A stretch of 64,000 nt of DNA from Thauera terpenica 58Eu (GCF_000443165.1 NZ_ATJV01000046.1:16071-80070); one strand, 5' to 3'; positions 25,052 through 34,066 are shown, counted from the stretch's first letter. Numbers and translations are program-made. The notes: generated by a model not told the origin, from the sequence alone.

Positions 25052-25992
25052 GCCGCCTGTTGGCGTCCTCGCGCCTGCACGCGACCGTCGCCTCGCTGCT
25101 GCTGAGCGCGGCGACGTCTACGTTCGCCCTGGACTCGGCCACCATAGTCTCGTCGGCGCTGTCCCGCGACTGCCTGGAATACCGCGTGGTGGGTGTTTGC
25201 TACTGGCTGAACTGCGGGCGATCCGGCTGTTCGGTGCGCACTTCCGTCAAGGTGCGCCACTACGTCCCCGATGCGGTGGTGTCGAGCTACTCGAACACCG
25301 GCGAAAACCCCTGGCTGGAAGTCAGGGCGATGAGCATGCCCAACCCGAGCGCCAAGGCAGGCGGTGACGGCACGACCAGCCACGACAACGAGAACAACCT
25401 CGCCAAGTTCAAGAACGCCGATGTCGTCGGCCATCCGGCCGGGATGGTGTTCCGCCAGTTCGCCAGCACTTCCGGCTACACCTGCGAAGGTGCAGGCACC
25501 GCTTTCATGCCGTATCTGCTGAGCACGCTCGACACGCTGGCCTGGCGCTACAACGTCCCCGAGATGGCGTACCCGGAAGCGCTGGTTCCCGGCCTGCGCG
25601 AGATCGGTACGCGCACCGGCCTGAACCTCTGGGGCAACGTGTATCCCCGCGGTGGCTTCCTGCACCAGACGGATGGCCACAAGAGCGGCGCGGTGGTCGC
25701 GCAGCGCGCAGGCGACATCGTGACGCGCCGCAACCAGATTCACGTGTACCAGCCGCTACTGGCAAGCGCGCGCGACGGCTATTGGCCTGCCGGCGCGCTG
25801 ATGGAGACCGACGCCTCCACGGGCAAGTGGCAGGAGTTGACGCCCACGCTCTCGAACAGTTGCGTGGTCTTCCCGCACAGCCGCACCCGCGTGCAGGCTC
25901 GGCAAGGCGACTACGCCTGGGCCTTGTGGCGGCCGTACGCCTGCTGCCGGCGTCGTGGCCAGGTCTTCCTCGGCAGCGTCGATTTCATGTGA
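25048..25992 (+). CDS. ICE protein, TIGR03756 (PFL_4710) family (TraU-like)
   Basis: This 314-aa exported protein has a signal peptide cleaved about TFALD (residue 28). It carries several cysteines (DCLEYRVVGVCYWLNC near 41-56, CVVFPH, ACCRRRGQ near the end) typical of TraU, a periplasmic protein needed for DNA transfer. The GTG start overlaps the previous stop (GTGA). The disulfide-rich design links it to the DsbA-like protein of this element. Confidence 0.87.
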   Translation: MSRLLASSRLHATVASLLLSAATSTFALDSATIVSSALSRDCLEYRVVGVCYWLNCGRSGCSVRTSVKVRHYVPDAVVSSYSNTGENPWLEVRAMSMPNPSAKAGGDGTTSHDNENNLAKFKNADVVGHPAGMVFRQFASTSGYTCEGAGTAFMPYLLSTLDTLAWRYNVPEMAYPEALVPGLREIGTRTGLNLWGNVYPRGGFLHQTDGHKSGAVVAQRAGDIVTRRNQIHVYQPLLASARDGYWPAGALMETDASTGKWQELTPTLSNSCVVFPHSRTRVQARQGDYAWALWRPYACCRRRGQVFLGSVDFM

Positions 25993-26002
25993 GAAACCCA
26001 CG

Positions 26003-27409
26003 ATGACCACATCCCTCCCTGACTTCCTGCGCTGCGCGATGCCGCTCCTGCGGGCCACGCTGCTCGTGGCAGCCATCACGCTGGGGGCGGGCGTCGCCTG
26101 GGCGCAGACCCGCATCGACCCCAACGGCGTGAACGTCAGTGGCAGCGTGATCGGCGATGACGTCCTCTACAGCATCGGCGGCGGCCGTGCCGTGTCGATG
26201 GGTGGGGCCGGCAACATGCAGGGCATCGGTGTGGGGGTCGGCTGGAACAGCAACCTGATCTGCGGCGACATGAGCATCACCACGACGCTGCAGAACCAGC
26301 TCAACGGAATCACCAACGGCTTCCAGACGATCATGAGCAACGTGATCCAGAACGCCACCAGCGCCGTGGCCTCGCTGCCGGCGCTGATCATCCAGCGCGC
26401 CGACCCGGGGCTCTACAACCTGCTGACCAACGGCATCCTCCAGGCGCGCCTGGACTTCGACCGCTCGAAGATGACCTGCCGGGCCATCGCCAATCGCATG
26501 GCGGACATGGCCGGTGGCCAGGCCGGCTGGGACCAGCTCGCCGAGGGGATGGCGCTGCGGGATGCGGTCAGCAGCACCGACGCCGTCTCCGCCATCGAGC
26601 AGGCCGAGTCCAACAAAGGGAACAACGGCGTGCCCTGGGTCGGCGGCGGCAACGCGGGTGGCTCTGGCCAGAGTTCGATCAAGGTGGTCGGCGATGTGAC
26701 GCGCGCGGGCTACAACCTGCTCAACGGGCGCAGCGCCACCGATACCTCGTCGATCGCGCGCAGCGCCTGCGGCAACCGCCTGACCTGCCAAACCTGGTCG
26801 TCGCCTGGCGCGGCCGCGGCCTTTGCGAATCGAGTTCTGGGCGAACGCGAGCAACGCACCTGCGAAAACTGCACGAAGACCCAGACCACGCCTGGCGTCG
26901 GGCTCACGCCAGTGATCCAGGAAGAGTACGAGACCAAGCTGCAGGCGCTGCAGGAACTGGTGACGGGCGCCCGGCCGACGACGCCGGCCAATCTCGACGC
27001 GGCCGGCAGCAGCTCGCTGCCGATCACCCGCGGCGTGATCGAGGCCCTGCGTGACGAACCTGACCAGGACGTGCTGGGCCGGCGCCTCGCGTCCGAGGCG
27101 GCGCTGTCCAGCGTGCTGGAGAAGGCCCTGCTGCTGCAACGCACGTTGCTCACCGGCAAGAAGGAGCCGAACGTCGCTGCCAACGAGCTGGCCGTGCGGG
27201 CGGTCGACCAGGAGAACAGCGCGCTGGAGCAGGAGATCAACAACCTCAAGACCGAACTGGAGCTGCGCCGCACGCTGGCCGGCAACTCGGCGATGGCGAT
27301 CATCCAGCGCCACAGCACCCGCGCTGCCGGTTCGCGCGGCGTCTTCGAGGGCGACACCACACGCGACCGTCTGCGGGAAGTCCAGAAGCCGCGGAGCGGT
27401 ACGCCATGA
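26003..27409 (+). CDS. ICE protein, TIGR03755 (PFL_4711) family (TraH-like)
   Basis: This 468-aa exported protein has a signal peptide cleaved about VAWAQT (residue 33). The glycine-rich N-terminus (IGGGRAVSMGGAGNMQG, about 53-69) and the two coiled segments near 385-430 match the family that replaces F-type TraH in MPF-G systems. Cysteines occur in pairs (CGNRLTC; CENC). The ATG at 26003 follows GAGAAACCC. It overlaps the next gene by 4 bases. Confidence 0.86.
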   Translation: MTTSLPDFLRCAMPLLRATLLVAAITLGAGVAWAQTRIDPNGVNVSGSVIGDDVLYSIGGGRAVSMGGAGNMQGIGVGVGWNSNLICGDMSITTTLQNQLNGITNGFQTIMSNVIQNATSAVASLPALIIQRADPGLYNLLTNGILQARLDFDRSKMTCRAIANRMADMAGGQAGWDQLAEGMALRDAVSSTDAVSAIEQAESNKGNNGVPWVGGGNAGGSGQSSIKVVGDVTRAGYNLLNGRSATDTSSIARSACGNRLTCQTWSSPGAAAAFANRVLGEREQRTCENCTKTQTTPGVGLTPVIQEEYETKLQALQELVTGARPTTPANLDAAGSSSLPITRGVIEALRDEPDQDVLGRRLASEAALSSVLEKALLLQRTLLTGKKEPNVAANELAVRAVDQENSALEQEINNLKTELELRRTLAGNSAMAIIQRHSTRAAGSRGVFEGDTTRDRLREVQKPRSGTP

Positions 27410-27759
27410 GCCGGCTGGCCTGGCTGCGGCTGCCATGGCTGTTCAACCGCCGCGTCGGCGTGGCGCTGCTGTGGACCTTGCTGGTGGCCGCCGCCGCGGT
27501 GGCGGTGAACATCGCCGGCATCCACGTGGTCGGCGGCGTCGAGGGCTGGCAGCACTGGCTGCAGGCGCATGCCGGCCACTTCTTCGTGTGGCGGCTGTGC
27601 CTCTACGGAGCGACGGCTTACGGCTGGTGGTGGATGCGTCGGCGCCTGTTGCGGCGAGAGCCGTCACGCGAGACGCATCAGCGCCTGCTGCGCACGGAGG
27701 TCGCGACCGTGATCGCCGTGGTCGCGCTGGAAGCCAGCCAACTGTTGCGGCACGGCTGA
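27406..27759 (+). CDS. Small ICE membrane protein of unknown function
   Basis: This 117-aa protein has two or three hydrophobic segments (about residues 17-42, 56-75 and 98-113) and a very basic loop (MRRRLLRREPSRETHQR). It lies between the TraH-like and TraG genes in the conserved order and overlaps the former by ATGA. No family name was recognised beyond this context. Confidence 0.75.
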   Translation: MSRLAWLRLPWLFNRRVGVALLWTLLVAAAAVAVNIAGIHVVGGVEGWQHWLQAHAGHFFVWRLCLYGATAYGWWWMRRRLLRREPSRETHQRLLRTEVATVIAVVALEASQLLRHG

Positions 27760-27774
27760 GACCGGGAGGCAGGC

Positions 27775-29298
27775 ATGACGCTCTACACCACGGACTACCT
27801 GGAGTATTACCTGACCCTGGTTGCTTGGGTGGTCAACAACGGCATCTGGAGCATCCTCGTGGCCAGCGGCGTGTTCGCGCTGCCGTTCGTGGCCATCGTG
27901 ATACAGGAATGGCTCAAGGCGCGCAGCGAAGGTGCGGACGAGGGCAACAAGGGCGTGCTGTCGTCGATGCGCATCGAGAACCGGGTGTGGGTGGCGATCG
28001 TGGTCATCATGTTCGCCGGCATCCCGTTCATCCCGGTGGATCTCGCCACGATCAAGTTCGACACCACGCGCTCCGCGCAATGCCAGGTCAGCGTCCCGCT
28101 GCCCAACGACACGGGCTGGTCCAACGTCTACACGGCGCTCAACGACCAGAGCGCGCTGGTGCCGGTGTGGTGGTTCTTCATGCACGCGCTGTCGAAAGCC
28201 GTGACGGGCTCCGCGGTGGCGGCGATTCCCTGCGGCACGGACCTGCGTCAGATTCGCATGGAAGTCGATGCCACGCGCATCGACGATCCGGTGCTGGCAC
28301 AGGAGGTCGCCGACTTCACGCACGACTGCTACGGGCCGTCGCGCGCCAAGCTGTTCATGAACCGGCCAACGCTCTCCGACGAGCAGATGAACGACGTCAC
28401 CTGGATCGGGTCGAGTTACTTCCTCGACACGCCCGGCTTCTATGACACCTATCGCGCCAAGACCCCACGCACGGCCTGGCCCTACGACGCGACCCGCGAT
28501 GCGGGGCTGGCACAGGTGGACAGCGGCGGCGGCTATCCGTCCTGCCGGCAGTGGTGGGCCGATGGCGGCCAGGGACTGCGCAGCCGGCTGCTGGCACAGG
28601 TCGACCCGGACCTGCTGACCCGCATCGGGCGCTGGGTGGGCTTCCTGTCGCAGAGCGAGGTCAATGACTCGGTGATCCGCGCCGTCGTCTCACCGCGGCA
28701 GCAGAAGATGAACCAGGGCGCCGTCTACACCGATTACGGCGGCCAGATCGACAAGACGCTGCCGAACATCGTCACGCGCGGCGCGAGCGAGCTGGGGATG
28801 ACCGTTGGCTCGCTGGGCTTCTTTCCGGCGATGGACGTGGTGCGCCAGGCGCTGCCGATGGTGCTGACGATGCTCAAGATGGCGCTCGTCATCTGCATCC
28901 CGCTGGTGCTGCTGATCGGCACCTACGACCTGAAGACGGTGGTGACGGTGAGCTGCGTCCAGTTCGCGCTGTTCTTCGTGGACTTCTGGTTCCAGCTCGC
29001 GCGCTGGATCGACAGCACGATCCTGGACGCGCTCTACGGCTGGGGGTTTGGCGCCGACAGGCCGCACACGAACTTCGATCCGCTGATCGGCTTGAACAAC
29101 GCCTTTGGCGACATGCTGCTCAACTTCGTCATGGCGATGATGTTCATCGTGCTGCCGACGTTTTGGGTCATGGCATTGGCTTGGGCAGGCGTTCGCACGG
29201 GAAATATCGTGCAGGGGTTGTCCACCGCCACCTCGGACGCCAAGGGCGCTGGGGGGCGTGGCGCTGGTATGGCAATGAGCGCCGTATCGAAGAAGTGA
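27775..29298 (+). CDS. traG: Conjugal transfer protein TraG, N-terminal domain type
   Basis: This 507-aa inner-membrane protein starts MTLYTTDYLEYYLTLVAWVVNNGIW, the TraG-N hallmark, and has helices near residues 15-45, 75-95, 360-400 and 440-485. TraG-N proteins take part in pilus assembly and mating-pair stabilisation. It ends at about the length of the N-terminal domain, so the F-type C-terminal domain linked with exclusion is absent, as is normal in MPF-G elements. It ends the second transfer operon; a convergent gene follows. Confidence 0.85.
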   Translation: MTLYTTDYLEYYLTLVAWVVNNGIWSILVASGVFALPFVAIVIQEWLKARSEGADEGNKGVLSSMRIENRVWVAIVVIMFAGIPFIPVDLATIKFDTTRSAQCQVSVPLPNDTGWSNVYTALNDQSALVPVWWFFMHALSKAVTGSAVAAIPCGTDLRQIRMEVDATRIDDPVLAQEVADFTHDCYGPSRAKLFMNRPTLSDEQMNDVTWIGSSYFLDTPGFYDTYRAKTPRTAWPYDATRDAGLAQVDSGGGYPSCRQWWADGGQGLRSRLLAQVDPDLLTRIGRWVGFLSQSEVNDSVIRAVVSPRQQKMNQGAVYTDYGGQIDKTLPNIVTRGASELGMTVGSLGFFPAMDVVRQALPMVLTMLKMALVICIPLVLLIGTYDLKTVVTVSCVQFALFFVDFWFQLARWIDSTILDALYGWGFGADRPHTNFDPLIGLNNAFGDMLLNFVMAMMFIVLPTFWVMALAWAGVRTGNIVQGLSTATSDAKGAGGRGAGMAMSAVSKK

Positions 29299-29305
29299 CC
29301 GCCGT

Positions 29306-29677
29306 TCAGTCGTCGTCGGTCACATGCGGGTCGATGCGCCAGTCGCTCTTGTCATAAAGCCCGAAGCCGTTGGGGCCTTCCCTCCACTCGGGTTGCGGTT
29401 CCTCTTGATCAGAGTCGTCGTGCTGCACGAGCCATGCAGCAGTCACCGCAAAGGCAAGCAGCAGGGCCAGCCAGAACGCGGAGTAGAGCAGCGCACCGAG
29501 CACGGCGAGCTTGACGATCCAGAGCACCGCCGTCGCCGCGCCCGCGGGCACCCCGCGCGTCACCAGCCAGCCGGCGACACGCTGCTCGCGGCGCAGGTAT
29601 CCACGCCAGGCACGGCCAGCCCCCCGGCCCAGCCGGTGGCTCCAGCGCCCGTTGTGCGTGTTGGTGGTCATGCTCAT
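29306..29677 (-). CDS. DUF3742 family membrane protein
   Basis: This 123-aa protein has the family features: a basic N-terminus (HRLGRGAGRAWRGYLRREQRVAGWL), one long hydrophobic region (about residues 47-82) and a C-terminal WREGPNGFGLYD motif followed by an acidic tail. The start was set at the inner ATG (29677), where MSMTTNTHNGRW matches family starts. It is convergent with traG, and in related ICEs it lies at this place on the opposite strand. Function unknown. Confidence 0.85.
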   Translation of the reverse strand: MSMTTNTHNGRWSHRLGRGAGRAWRGYLRREQRVAGWLVTRGVPAGAATAVLWIVKLAVLGALLYSAFWLALLLAFAVTAAWLVQHDDSDQEEPQPEWREGPNGFGLYDKSDWRIDPHVTDDD

Positions 29678-29885
29678 ATGCCTCGGCTTCAGTGGTGCCT
29701 CACCTCGCGGAGCGGCCGGTCGTGGCCTGCCCTCCAGCATAGACCGCGATCAGGAGGGCGGGTTGCGTCCGGCAGAGCCGGGTTGGCTCGGGGCGCAGGT
29801 CGATTAGATTCTGCGCTATAAATCAAACCTTATGCTACTTTCCATGCACATTCCTGCGATAGCTCTAGGGGCTGATTGGATTCCG

Positions 29886-29901
29886 TGCTATTTTTATAGC
29901 A
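29886..29901. promoter_or_regulatory. Inverted repeat at the AbiEi start codon
   Basis: TGCTAT and ATAGCA are separated by TTTT; the last A is the first base of the ATG. AbiEi antitoxins bind inverted repeats in their own promoter and repress it. The region is also AT-rich. Use as an operator is inferred. Confidence 0.4.
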
Positions 29902-30659
29902 TGGATGGAAATTCTAGGCACCAGGTAATCAAGCGGCTGCAGGCGGGACTTCCCCGCGGGGCGCCGTTCGACCTTGCCACCCTGAGCCAGTTCGGGGTGT
30001 CGCCCCAGCTCGCCGCCCACTATGCCGACGGCGGGTGGCTCGTGCGCCTGGCCCATGGCGTCTATGCCTTCCCGAACGATGAATTCGGGGTCTACGGTGC
30101 GCTGAAGTTCCTGCAACAGCGCGTGCCCGGCCTGCACGTCGGCGGCAAGAGCGCCCTGGCCCTGCAGGGTGTGCGGCACAACCTGGGCAGCCGGGAGGCG
30201 CTGGTGCTGTGGGGCGACGGTCGTTTCGTGTTGCCGGCCTGGTTCACCTCGCGCTTTCCGGCCCGCTACGTCCACGCCCGCCTGTTCGACTGGCCGGACA
30301 CGGCGCTGGCCAGCAAGACCCTGACCACGCCGCCTGGCCTGCCCGAGGATCTGCGGGTGGCTGCCTCCGAGTGTGCCGTTCTGGAGCTGCTGTACGAAGC
30401 CGGCGTCAAGCAGAGCCTCGAAGAGGCCCGCAACATCTTCGATGGACTGCGTTCCCCCCGCAAGGACTTGCTCGGACAACTGCTGTCCTGCTGCGCCAGC
30501 GTGAAGGCCGTGCGCCTGTTCCTCACCTGGGCGCGCGAGACCAGCCTCGTGGATGTCGATGCCCTGCTGGAGCAGTACCCGGTTCGCACCGGCAGCAACA
30601 CGCGCTGGATGAGCCGGCTCGATGACGGCACCTTGCTGAGCCTGAGACCTCATGGATAA
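29901..30659 (+). CDS. abiEi: Type IV toxin-antitoxin system antitoxin AbiEi
   Basis: This 252-aa protein has the AbiEi layout: an N-terminal winged helix (about residues 8-60, with LRAAHYADGGWLV-like sequence ending GVYAFPND) and a C-terminal antitoxin domain. It pairs with the nucleotidyltransferase toxin coded 8 bases into its end. The ATG at 29901 (MDGNSRHQVI) was chosen over 29832 because family proteins start near the helix; no Shine-Dalgarno is present for either. The pair lies between DUF3742 and the relaxase gene, a usual cargo site in these ICEs, and may give phage abortive infection or keep the element in the cell. Confidence 0.87.
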   Translation: MDGNSRHQVIKRLQAGLPRGAPFDLATLSQFGVSPQLAAHYADGGWLVRLAHGVYAFPNDEFGVYGALKFLQQRVPGLHVGGKSALALQGVRHNLGSREALVLWGDGRFVLPAWFTSRFPARYVHARLFDWPDTALASKTLTTPPGLPEDLRVAASECAVLELLYEAGVKQSLEEARNIFDGLRSPRKDLLGQLLSCCASVKAVRLFLTWARETSLVDVDALLEQYPVRTGSNTRWMSRLDDGTLLSLRPHG

Positions 30660-31572
30660 GACCTACGCGGACACCGTTCGCCTGCTGCTGGCCGTCGCGC
30701 CCGACGTGTTCGCCAACGACATCTTCGCCATGAAGGGCGGCACGGCCATCAACCTCTTCGTGCGGGACATGCCGCGCCTGTCGGTGGACATCGACGTGGT
30801 ATACCTCCCGTGGCAGACGCCGCGCGACGAAGCGCTGCAAGCCATCAACCAGGAGCTGGCCGCCATCGCCGCGCGCCTTGCACCGCTGGGCGTGCAGACA
30901 CGCCTGGTTCGCGCCAAGGACCTGGGGGACACCAAGCTGATCGTCGAGAACGATGCCAGCCAGGTGAAGATCGAGGTCAACGTCGTGTTCCGAGGCAGCG
31001 TGCTGCCCGTCGAGCGGCGGCCGCTGAGCGCCAAGACCAGCGATCTGTTCGGCGTCGAGTTCGAGCTGCCGGTTCTGGCACCGGACGAGCTGTACGCCAG
31101 CAAGCTGGTGGCCGCGCTGGATCGGCAGCACCCCCGCGACCTGTTCGACGTGTGGCAGCTCTACGAATCGGGCGACATCAGCGACGGCATGGTCGAGTGC
31201 TTCGTGATCTATCTGGCGGGCCACAACCGGCCGCCCCACGAAGTGCTGTTCGGCAACGACAAGGACATCGCCGGCGAGTACGAGCGGGCCTTTGTCGGCA
31301 TGACCGAAGTGGACTGCTCCCTGGAGACACTGCTTGATGCTCGCGCCAGGATGCGGCGCGAGCTGCCACAGCGACTGAGCACCGCGCACAAGCAGTTTCT
31401 GAGCGGGCTGGCGCGCGCAGAACCGGACTGGTCGCTGGTGCGGTGCCAGCACGCCGCGCAACTGCCGGCACTGCGCTGGAAGCTCGCCAATCTCGAAACC
31501 TTCCGCAAGCGCCGTCCCGACGACTTCGCAGCGCAATCCGCCGCCCTCGACACCGGCTTGGGCCAGAGCTGA
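30652..31572 (+). CDS. abiEii: Nucleotidyltransferase toxin AbiEii/AbiGii
   Basis: This 306-aa protein has the AbiEii motifs: KGGTAINLF (about residues 28-36), RLSVDIDVVYL (about 42-52, the metal-binding D-x-D), a lysine in DTKLIV/VKIEVNVVF (about 95-110) and APDELYASKLVAALDRQHPRDLFDV (about 143-167). AbiEii/MenT-type enzymes transfer nucleotides, in studied cases to tRNA, and stop growth. It overlaps the antitoxin gene by 8 bases, so the two are co-translated. All catalytic motifs look intact. Confidence 0.9.
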   Translation: MDKTYADTVRLLLAVAPDVFANDIFAMKGGTAINLFVRDMPRLSVDIDVVYLPWQTPRDEALQAINQELAAIAARLAPLGVQTRLVRAKDLGDTKLIVENDASQVKIEVNVVFRGSVLPVERRPLSAKTSDLFGVEFELPVLAPDELYASKLVAALDRQHPRDLFDVWQLYESGDISDGMVECFVIYLAGHNRPPHEVLFGNDKDIAGEYERAFVGMTEVDCSLETLLDARARMRRELPQRLSTAHKQFLSGLARAEPDWSLVRCQHAAQLPALRWKLANLETFRKRRPDDFAAQSAALDTGLGQS

Positions 31573-31643
31573 CGAACATCCCGCAGCGCCCCACTTGCCG
31601 GGATTGCCCCATGCCGCATTCATCGTGGCATCCACGAAGCAGC

Positions 31644-31749
31644 GGCCCTATACCCAAAGGCTTCCGACAAAGGCCAAAGGGCTGGGAAGGGGCAAAGGAA
31701 GGGCGCCAAGGGGAAAGGCCCTATCCTGAAAAGGCCAAAAGGCGCCCCG
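31644..31749. repeat. Purine-rich repeats upstream of mobH, candidate oriT
   Basis: The stretch carries GGCCCTAT twice (31644, 31718), AAAGGCCAAAGGGC and AAAAGGCCAAAAGG, and two GGCGCC palindromes (31702, 31741). One strand is almost all purine from 31660. Repeats next to a relaxase gene suggest a relaxase or accessory-protein binding site, but no nic consensus for MobH is known to me. Confidence 0.35.
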
Positions 31750-31774
31750 AGCAGCCCGTCATCCGGGGTTCGCC

Positions 31775-33604
31775 ATGCTCTCGCTGTTCCAGCGCAAAAG
31801 GGTGCCACCCGCCGCCGGCACGCCGCCCACCTCCGCCATCGAAACTCCGAAAGGGTCGATGCGGCCGGAGTCGGCCGCATCGCTGCTGGCCACGCCGCGC
31901 CGGCAGAAACTGCTGGAACACATCTGGCAGCGCACATCGCTCTCGCGCCGGCAGTTCGCCACGCTCTACCTCGCCCCACTGGAGCGCTACGCCGAGCTGG
32001 TCCAGCAGTTCCCGGCCTCCGAGAACCACCACCACGCCTATCCGGGCGGCATGCTGGACCACGGCCTGGAGATCGTCGCCTATGCGCTGAAGCTGCGGCA
32101 GTCATACCTGCTGCCTGCGGGCGTCACGCCGGAGGCACAGGCGGCCCAGGCCGAAGCCTGGACTGCAGGCACGGCCTACGCGGCCCTGCTGCACGACATC
32201 GGCAAGATTGCGGTCGATCTGCACGTCGAACATGCCGACGGCAGCGTCTGGCATCCCTGGCACGGCCCGCTGCGAAAGCCCTACCGCTTCCGTTACCGAA
32301 AGGAGCGTGAATACCGCCTGCACAGCGCCGCCACCGGGCTGCTCTACGTGCGCCTTCTCGATCGGGACATCTTCGACTGGCTCAGCGGCTATCCCGACCT
32401 CTGGGCCGCGCTGCTGTACGTACTGGCCGGCCAGTACGAGCATGCCGGCACGCTCGGCGAGCTGGTCGTGCAGGCCGACCAGGCATCGGTCGCCCAGGAA
32501 CTCGGCGGCGATCCCAGCAAGGCGCTGGCGGCCCCCAAGCATGCGCTGCAACGCAAATTGCTCGACGGCTTGCGCTACCTGCTCAAGGGAGAATTCAAGT
32601 TGAACCAAGCCGGCCCGGCGGACGGCTGGCTGACCCAGGACGCCTTGTGGCTGGTGAGCAAGACCGTCTCCGACAAGCTGCGCGCACATCTGCTGTCGCA
32701 GGGCATCGACGGCATCCCGGCGAACAATACGGCGGTGTTCAACGTGTTGCAGGATCACGGCATCGTGCAACCGACGCCGGATGGCAAGGCGATCTGGAAG
32801 GCTACCGTCACCAGCGACGCCGGCTGGTCGCACGCCTTCACCTTCCTGAAACTCTCGCCAGCGATGATCTGGGATGCCGCCGACCGGCCGGCGCCGTTCG
32901 CAGGAACGGTGCACATCGAACAGGACGAAGCATCGCCGGAGGTTTGCCCACCGCCTGCAGCGCCGGCCACCGTGACCGCTGAGGCCGCCACCGTCGATAC
33001 TACCCCCGTGGCAGTCACATCCAGCATCGTTCCGCCGGACCCACTCGCAGGCCTGCTGGAGATGCTTGGCGAGCCGCCAGCGCCGCACGCCCCGTCCTCA
33101 GCCGACACCTCCGCCGGTACCGAACCGCCCGCTCCGCTACCTCATGGAGCAGCGTCCGCACCTGCCGACGTGCCGTCGATCGTCTCAGAAGTAATGACCC
33201 CACCCACGATCGCACCCTCCGGCGAGCATTTCATTGCCTGGCTGCGGCATGCCATCCACACCCGCAAGCTCATCATCAACGACGCCAAGGCGCTGGTGCA
33301 CACCGTGGCCGACACCGCCTACCTGGTCAGCCCCGGTGTATTCCAGCGCTACGCGCAGGAGCACCCCATGTTCGCGAAACAGGCCAAGGAAGCTGAACTT
33401 GCCGATTGGCAATGGGTGCAGAAGCGCTTCGAACGCCTGCAGTTGCACCGCAAACAACCCAACGGCCTGAACATCTGGACCTGCGAGGTGGCGGGGCCGC
33501 GCAAATCGCGGCGTCTGCACGGCTACCTCCTGATGGCACCTGAAGTGCTCTTCGAAGCCACGCCCGCGAACAATCCGTATTTACAGCTAATGGAAAGCAG
33601 GTAG
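31775..33604 (+). CDS. mobH: MobH family relaxase TraI
   Basis: This 609-aa protein has the MobH N-terminal domain (TraI_2): SRRQFATLYL, then NHHHAYPGGMLDHGLE (about residues 82-97) and ALLHDIGKIAVDL (about 137-149), an HD-type metal site that replaces the Y of classical relaxases. A proline/alanine-rich linker spans about 370-480. The C-terminal domain (about 485-605, TraI_2_C) looks like a winged helix. It nicks oriT and leads the single strand to TraD. It is one of the last genes before the integrase, as in PFGI-1/ICEclc-type elements. Confidence 0.92.
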   Translation: MLSLFQRKRVPPAAGTPPTSAIETPKGSMRPESAASLLATPRRQKLLEHIWQRTSLSRRQFATLYLAPLERYAELVQQFPASENHHHAYPGGMLDHGLEIVAYALKLRQSYLLPAGVTPEAQAAQAEAWTAGTAYAALLHDIGKIAVDLHVEHADGSVWHPWHGPLRKPYRFRYRKEREYRLHSAATGLLYVRLLDRDIFDWLSGYPDLWAALLYVLAGQYEHAGTLGELVVQADQASVAQELGGDPSKALAAPKHALQRKLLDGLRYLLKGEFKLNQAGPADGWLTQDALWLVSKTVSDKLRAHLLSQGIDGIPANNTAVFNVLQDHGIVQPTPDGKAIWKATVTSDAGWSHAFTFLKLSPAMIWDAADRPAPFAGTVHIEQDEASPEVCPPPAAPATVTAEAATVDTTPVAVTSSIVPPDPLAGLLEMLGEPPAPHAPSSADTSAGTEPPAPLPHGAASAPADVPSIVSEVMTPPTIAPSGEHFIAWLRHAIHTRKLIINDAKALVHTVADTAYLVSPGVFQRYAQEHPMFAKQAKEAELADWQWVQKRFERLQLHRKQPNGLNIWTCEVAGPRKSRRLHGYLLMAPEVLFEATPANNPYLQLMESR

Positions 33605-33625
33605 GTCGGCTGAGGAGCGCATTGG

Positions 33626-33667
33626 TCGAATATTCGAATCAGCAGAAATATTCGCTGTTCAGCGAAT
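33626..33667. repeat. Two palindromes between convergent mobH and xre genes
   Basis: TCGAATATTCGA (33626-33637) is a perfect 12-bp palindrome. ATTCGCTG-TT-CAGCGAAT (33650-33667) is a perfect 8+8 dyad. No T-tract follows on either strand. They could be protein-binding sites or mark the old boundary of the relaxase module. Confidence 0.4.
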
Positions 33668-33741
33668 TGCCGGCTCACACCTCCCCGGCGCGCAGTCCTC
33701 GAACTCCGAGGCAGCACGCCCCTATTCGTCGGGAAGCGCGG

Positions 33742-34041
33742 CTATCCACGCCCGCCCTCGGGCACCCCGAGTTTCCGTTCGGTCTCTTCCACCAACGCCG
33801 TCGCGCTACACCCCAACGCACGTGCGATCCGGATGATCAAGGCCAGAGTCGGCACGTGCTCGCCGCGCTCGATCTTGCCCATGTGGGATCGTTCGATGCC
33901 GGCACGGTGCGCGAGCGTCTCCTGGGCCACCCCTTGAGCGGTCCGGGCCTCCCGCACGGCGGCGCCAAAGGCCAGGGCGGGCTCAGCTTCGAAAGAGGTG
34001 GAACCGGCCGGGCGGCCGCGTTGTATCGGACGCTTCTGCAT
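33742..34041 (-). CDS. XRE-family HTH transcriptional regulator
   Basis: This 99-aa protein has a lambda-repressor-type HTH (about residues 27-80): FGAAVREARTAQGVAQETLAHRAGIERSHMGKIERGEHVPTL. The N-terminal tail RPIQRGRPAGS is basic, as in ICE regulators that touch the minor groove. It is divergent from the LysR-like gene and convergent with mobH. An 11+11-bp perfect dyad covers its start codon, so it probably represses itself. It may control excision or the neighbouring effector gene; this is inferred from location. Confidence 0.87.
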   Translation of the reverse strand: MQKRPIQRGRPAGSTSFEAEPALAFGAAVREARTAQGVAQETLAHRAGIERSHMGKIERGEHVPTLALIIRIARALGCSATALVEETERKLGVPEGGRG

Positions 34042-34054
34042 CGGCAGAAGCGTC
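34029..34054. promoter_or_regulatory. 11+11-bp perfect dyad over the xre start codon
   Basis: GACGCTTCTGC pairs with GCAGAAGCGTC around ATCG. It includes the ATG of the XRE gene and lies about 13 bp downstream of its -10 box. Location and symmetry suggest autoregulation by the XRE dimer, or an mRNA hairpin hiding the start site. Confidence 0.55.
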
Positions 34055-34066
34055 GAATATCAGCAC

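Noticed and set aside
29832..29900. Upstream start for AbiEi at 29832
   Set aside because: It adds 23 residues absent from typical AbiEi N-termini and lacks a ribosome binding site.
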